Shown in pieces: positions 62,435-64,000 of a stretch of DNA of 64,000 nucleotides; position 1 is the first letter of the stretch, and every line of letters starts with the position of its first letter. The notes below the pieces were generated by a model that did no database searches, was not told where the DNA came from, and saw only the letters and a program-made list of their open reading frames with translations. The position numbers were made by a program, and so were the translations under genes. This DNA comes from an uncultured Oscillospiraceae bacterium (GTDB lineage Bacteria > Bacillota > Clostridia > Oscillospirales > Oscillospiraceae), in NCBI GenBank assembly GCA_949841355.1, contig CATKZP010000001.1:109682-173681 (forward strand), in the 5' to 3' direction.

Positions 62435-63484
62435 TTGCGAAACAAGGAGAGCTGGCGGTCCCTGCGCGCCCCCTTCCTCGCGGGGCTGGCGCTGGGCGCG
62501 GCCCTGCTGCTGCTGCCCCTGTCCGTCCTGGGGGACCCCCCCGGCGCCCCCGACGCTCCGCCCACCCCGGACCTGCTCACCCTTCCCGCCAGCCCCACCC
62601 CCGCCGCGCAGCCCGTCCCCTCCCCCGGCGTGCGCGACACCGAGCGCACCCTGCGCCTGCTGGGCCGGGACGGGCAGGTGGCCCAGCTGACCATGGGGGA
62701 CTACCTTTGGGGGGTGGTGGCCGCGGAGATGCCCGCCGCCTTTGAGCCGGAGGCCCTTCGGGCCCAGGCGGTGTGCGCCCGGACCTACTCCCTGTGGAAG
62801 CTGCGGGCCAAAAGCCATGAGGCGGACGGGGCGGATATCTGCGCCGACTCCGCCTGCTGCCAGGCGTACCTGTCCCGGGAGGACGCCGCCCAGCGCTGGG
62901 GCGAGGGATCGGCCGCCGCCTACACCGCCAAAATCGCCGCCGCCGTGGCGGACACCGACGGACTGGTGCTCACCTACGAGGGCGCGCCCATCCAGGCGGT
63001 GTTCTTCTCCTCCGCTGCCGGGGCCACCGAGGACGCCGCGGCGGTGTGGGGCAAGTCCCTGCCCTACCTGGTGTCCGTGGACAGCCCCGAGGGGGAGGAG
63101 GTGCCCAACTACCGCTCCACCGTCACCCTCACCGCCGAGCAGGTGAAGAAGTCCGCCGCAGAGGCCGGGCTGGGCTGCGACCTGTCCGGTGAGCCCTCCG
63201 GCTGGTTTCAAAACCTCACCCGCACCGCCTCCGGCCGGGTGGCGTCGGTGGAGCTGGGGGGCGCGGAGCTGTCCGGCGGCGCGGCCCGCAGCCTGTTCGC
63301 CCTGCGCTCGGCCTGCTTTGACGTGAGCGAGCAGGACGGGGTGTTCACCTTCTCCGTCACCGGCTACGGCCACGGGGTGGGCATGAGCCAGTACGGCGCC
63401 AACGCCATGGCCAAGGCGGGCAGCGGCTGGCGGGAGATCCTGGCCCACTACTACACCGGGGCGGAGATTCAGGCCGGGTCGTGA
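62435..63484 (+). CDS. spoIID: SpoIID/LytB-domain sporulation protein
   Basis: From the TTG at 62435 (GAGG eight bases before) the product is 349 residues with one membrane anchor (about 11-30) and a Pro-rich linker. The SpoIID domain begins GDYLWGVVAAEMPAAFEPEALRAQAVCARTYSL and ends GYGHGVGMSQYGANAMAKAG. SpoIID is a lytic transglycosylase of the engulfment machine, which implies sporulation ability. A paralogue such as LytB cannot be excluded. A GTG three codons earlier is also possible. Confidence 0.88.
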   Translation: MRNKESWRSLRAPFLAGLALGAALLLLPLSVLGDPPGAPDAPPTPDLLTLPASPTPAAQPVPSPGVRDTERTLRLLGRDGQVAQLTMGDYLWGVVAAEMPAAFEPEALRAQAVCARTYSLWKLRAKSHEADGADICADSACCQAYLSREDAAQRWGEGSAAAYTAKIAAAVADTDGLVLTYEGAPIQAVFFSSAAGATEDAAAVWGKSLPYLVSVDSPEGEEVPNYRSTVTLTAEQVKKSAAEAGLGCDLSGEPSGWFQNLTRTASGRVASVELGGAELSGGAARSLFALRSACFDVSEQDGVFTFSVTGYGHGVGMSQYGANAMAKAGSGWREILAHYYTGAEIQAGS

Positions 63485-63566
63485 CCGCCCCGAACGGCCG
63501 GACCCCGGCCCGTCGAGGATATCCTTTTAAATTTGCGTAAAACTTTTATAAGTTTTGGCGGATTTA

Positions 63567-63595
63567 TTGCATTTCTTTCCCTCCTGTGGTATGCT
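63567..63595 (+). promoter_or_regulatory. Promoter of the last gene
   Basis: TTGCAT (63567-63572), 17-base spacer, TATGCT (63590-63595). Confidence 0.65.
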
Positions 63596-63662
63596 GAGCG
63601 TTGGCAAAACCGGGCCCTTTCCCGCCCTTTGTCACATAATACCATTAGGAAGTGACCGTTTG

Positions 63663-64000
63663 ATGAATCGCTATCTCTCCGGCGGCGCCGGATATACCGG
63701 CCGGCGGAATCTGGGCGGGCCGGCGCTGGCCCTGCTGTTCTTCCCCGTCGCCGTCCTCTACCACGAGCTGCTGCTGCGCGTGTTCGACCGGGACGTCCCC
63801 TTCTTTGACCTGGCCCTGCTGCGCATCCTGCTGTTCTCCGCCGCCGCGGGGCTGGCGCTGACGCTCATTCTGGACCTGCTGCCCTGGCGCAGGGCCGCGC
63901 GCATCGCCGGGGGCGTGGTTCTGGGGCTAACCGCCGTGATCTTCTGCGTGGAGCGGGGCTGCCGGGCCATGTTCGGGCTGTACTACGGCGTGGGCTTCAT
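63663..64000 (+). CDS. Membrane protein N-terminus, possible LTA synthase/phosphoglycerol transferase family (partial)
   Basis: The frame MNRYLSGGAGYTGRRNLGG is open to the right edge (112 residues visible). It shows at least three hydrophobic helices with a YHELLLRVFDRDVPFFDLALLRILLFS pattern like the N-terminal membrane part of LtaS-type sulfatase-fold enzymes. The catalytic domain is outside the window, so the call is tentative. Confidence 0.5.
   Translation, partial: MNRYLSGGAGYTGRRNLGGPALALLFFPVAVLYHELLLRVFDRDVPFFDLALLRILLFSAAAGLALTLILDLLPWRRAARIAGGVVLGLTAVIFCVERGCRAMFGLYYGVGF

Overview
The window reads as a GC-rich, spore-forming low-abundance-type Clostridia chromosome, most like the Oscillospiraceae (Flavonifractor/Pseudoflavonifractor/Lawsonibacter group). 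Reasons: a class III fructose-bisphosphatase, zinc-type S14, a T-box on cysteine genes, lysine and c-di-GMP riboswitches, XpaC/TelA, SLH and VanW wall proteins, SpoIID, and a ribosomal order typical of Firmicutes, all in very GC-rich DNA. No rRNA, CRISPR array, prophage or insertion sequence was found. The genus is an inference.

Layout. 1-5.6 kb: a BlaI/M56 antirepressor pair (M56 gene runs off the left edge), a low-molecular-weight protein tyrosine phosphatase, and a radical SAM gene divergent from an HxlR regulator. 5.6-5.9 kb: two divergent tRNA-Leu genes. 6.0-9.0 kb: a three-gene 2-hydroxyacyl-CoA dehydratase/activase-like operon. 9.0-11.5 kb: a secreted beta-helix/SLH protein behind a roughly 450-nt leader with three tandem c-di-GMP-I (GEMM) aptamers. 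11.6-14.1 kb: a cytidylate-kinase-like protein and a Na+/phosphate symporter. 14.3-18 kb: an xpaC-telA-TPM envelope operon. 18-28 kb: threonine deaminase, rpe, recR, fbp, VanW, DUF2461 and S41 protease genes. 28.3-30.4 kb: an NhaC-family transporter under a lysine riboswitch. 30.4-47.3 kb: the complete S10-spc-alpha ribosomal superoperon on the minus strand, with secY, adk, map, infA and rpoA. 47.4-54.6 kb: proS, an isolated tyrosine integrase, an orphan ATPase-domain kinase, and an M20 peptidase operon with two membrane proteins. 54.7-57.2 kb: a Cys T-box followed by cysE and cysS. 57.3-60.8 kb: a second BlaI/M56 pair with its own operators. 60.8-64 kb: a parS-like site, citrate synthase, spoIID, and the start of a membrane protein resembling LTA synthase.

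How it fits together. Much of the accessory content deals with the cell envelope: two M56/BlaI sensing modules with very large outer domains, XpaC/TelA/TPM, VanW, SLH, S41 and SpoIID. RNA-level control is unusually visible: three GEMM aptamers in series, an L-box, a T-box and an S10 leader. Intergenic spaces, including those inside the ribosomal operon, carry at least three families of GC-rich palindromic repeats.

The strongest leads are the triple c-di-GMP leader on the SLH gene, the lysine-riboswitch transporter with an extracytoplasmic CxxC/CxxCxGxG module, the split TPM/Gly-rich pair in the TelA operon, the two giant M56 sensors with different operators, the parS-like site, and the repeat family in the ribosomal operon. 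Nothing was computed; promoter, operator and RNA calls come from reading the sequence by eye.
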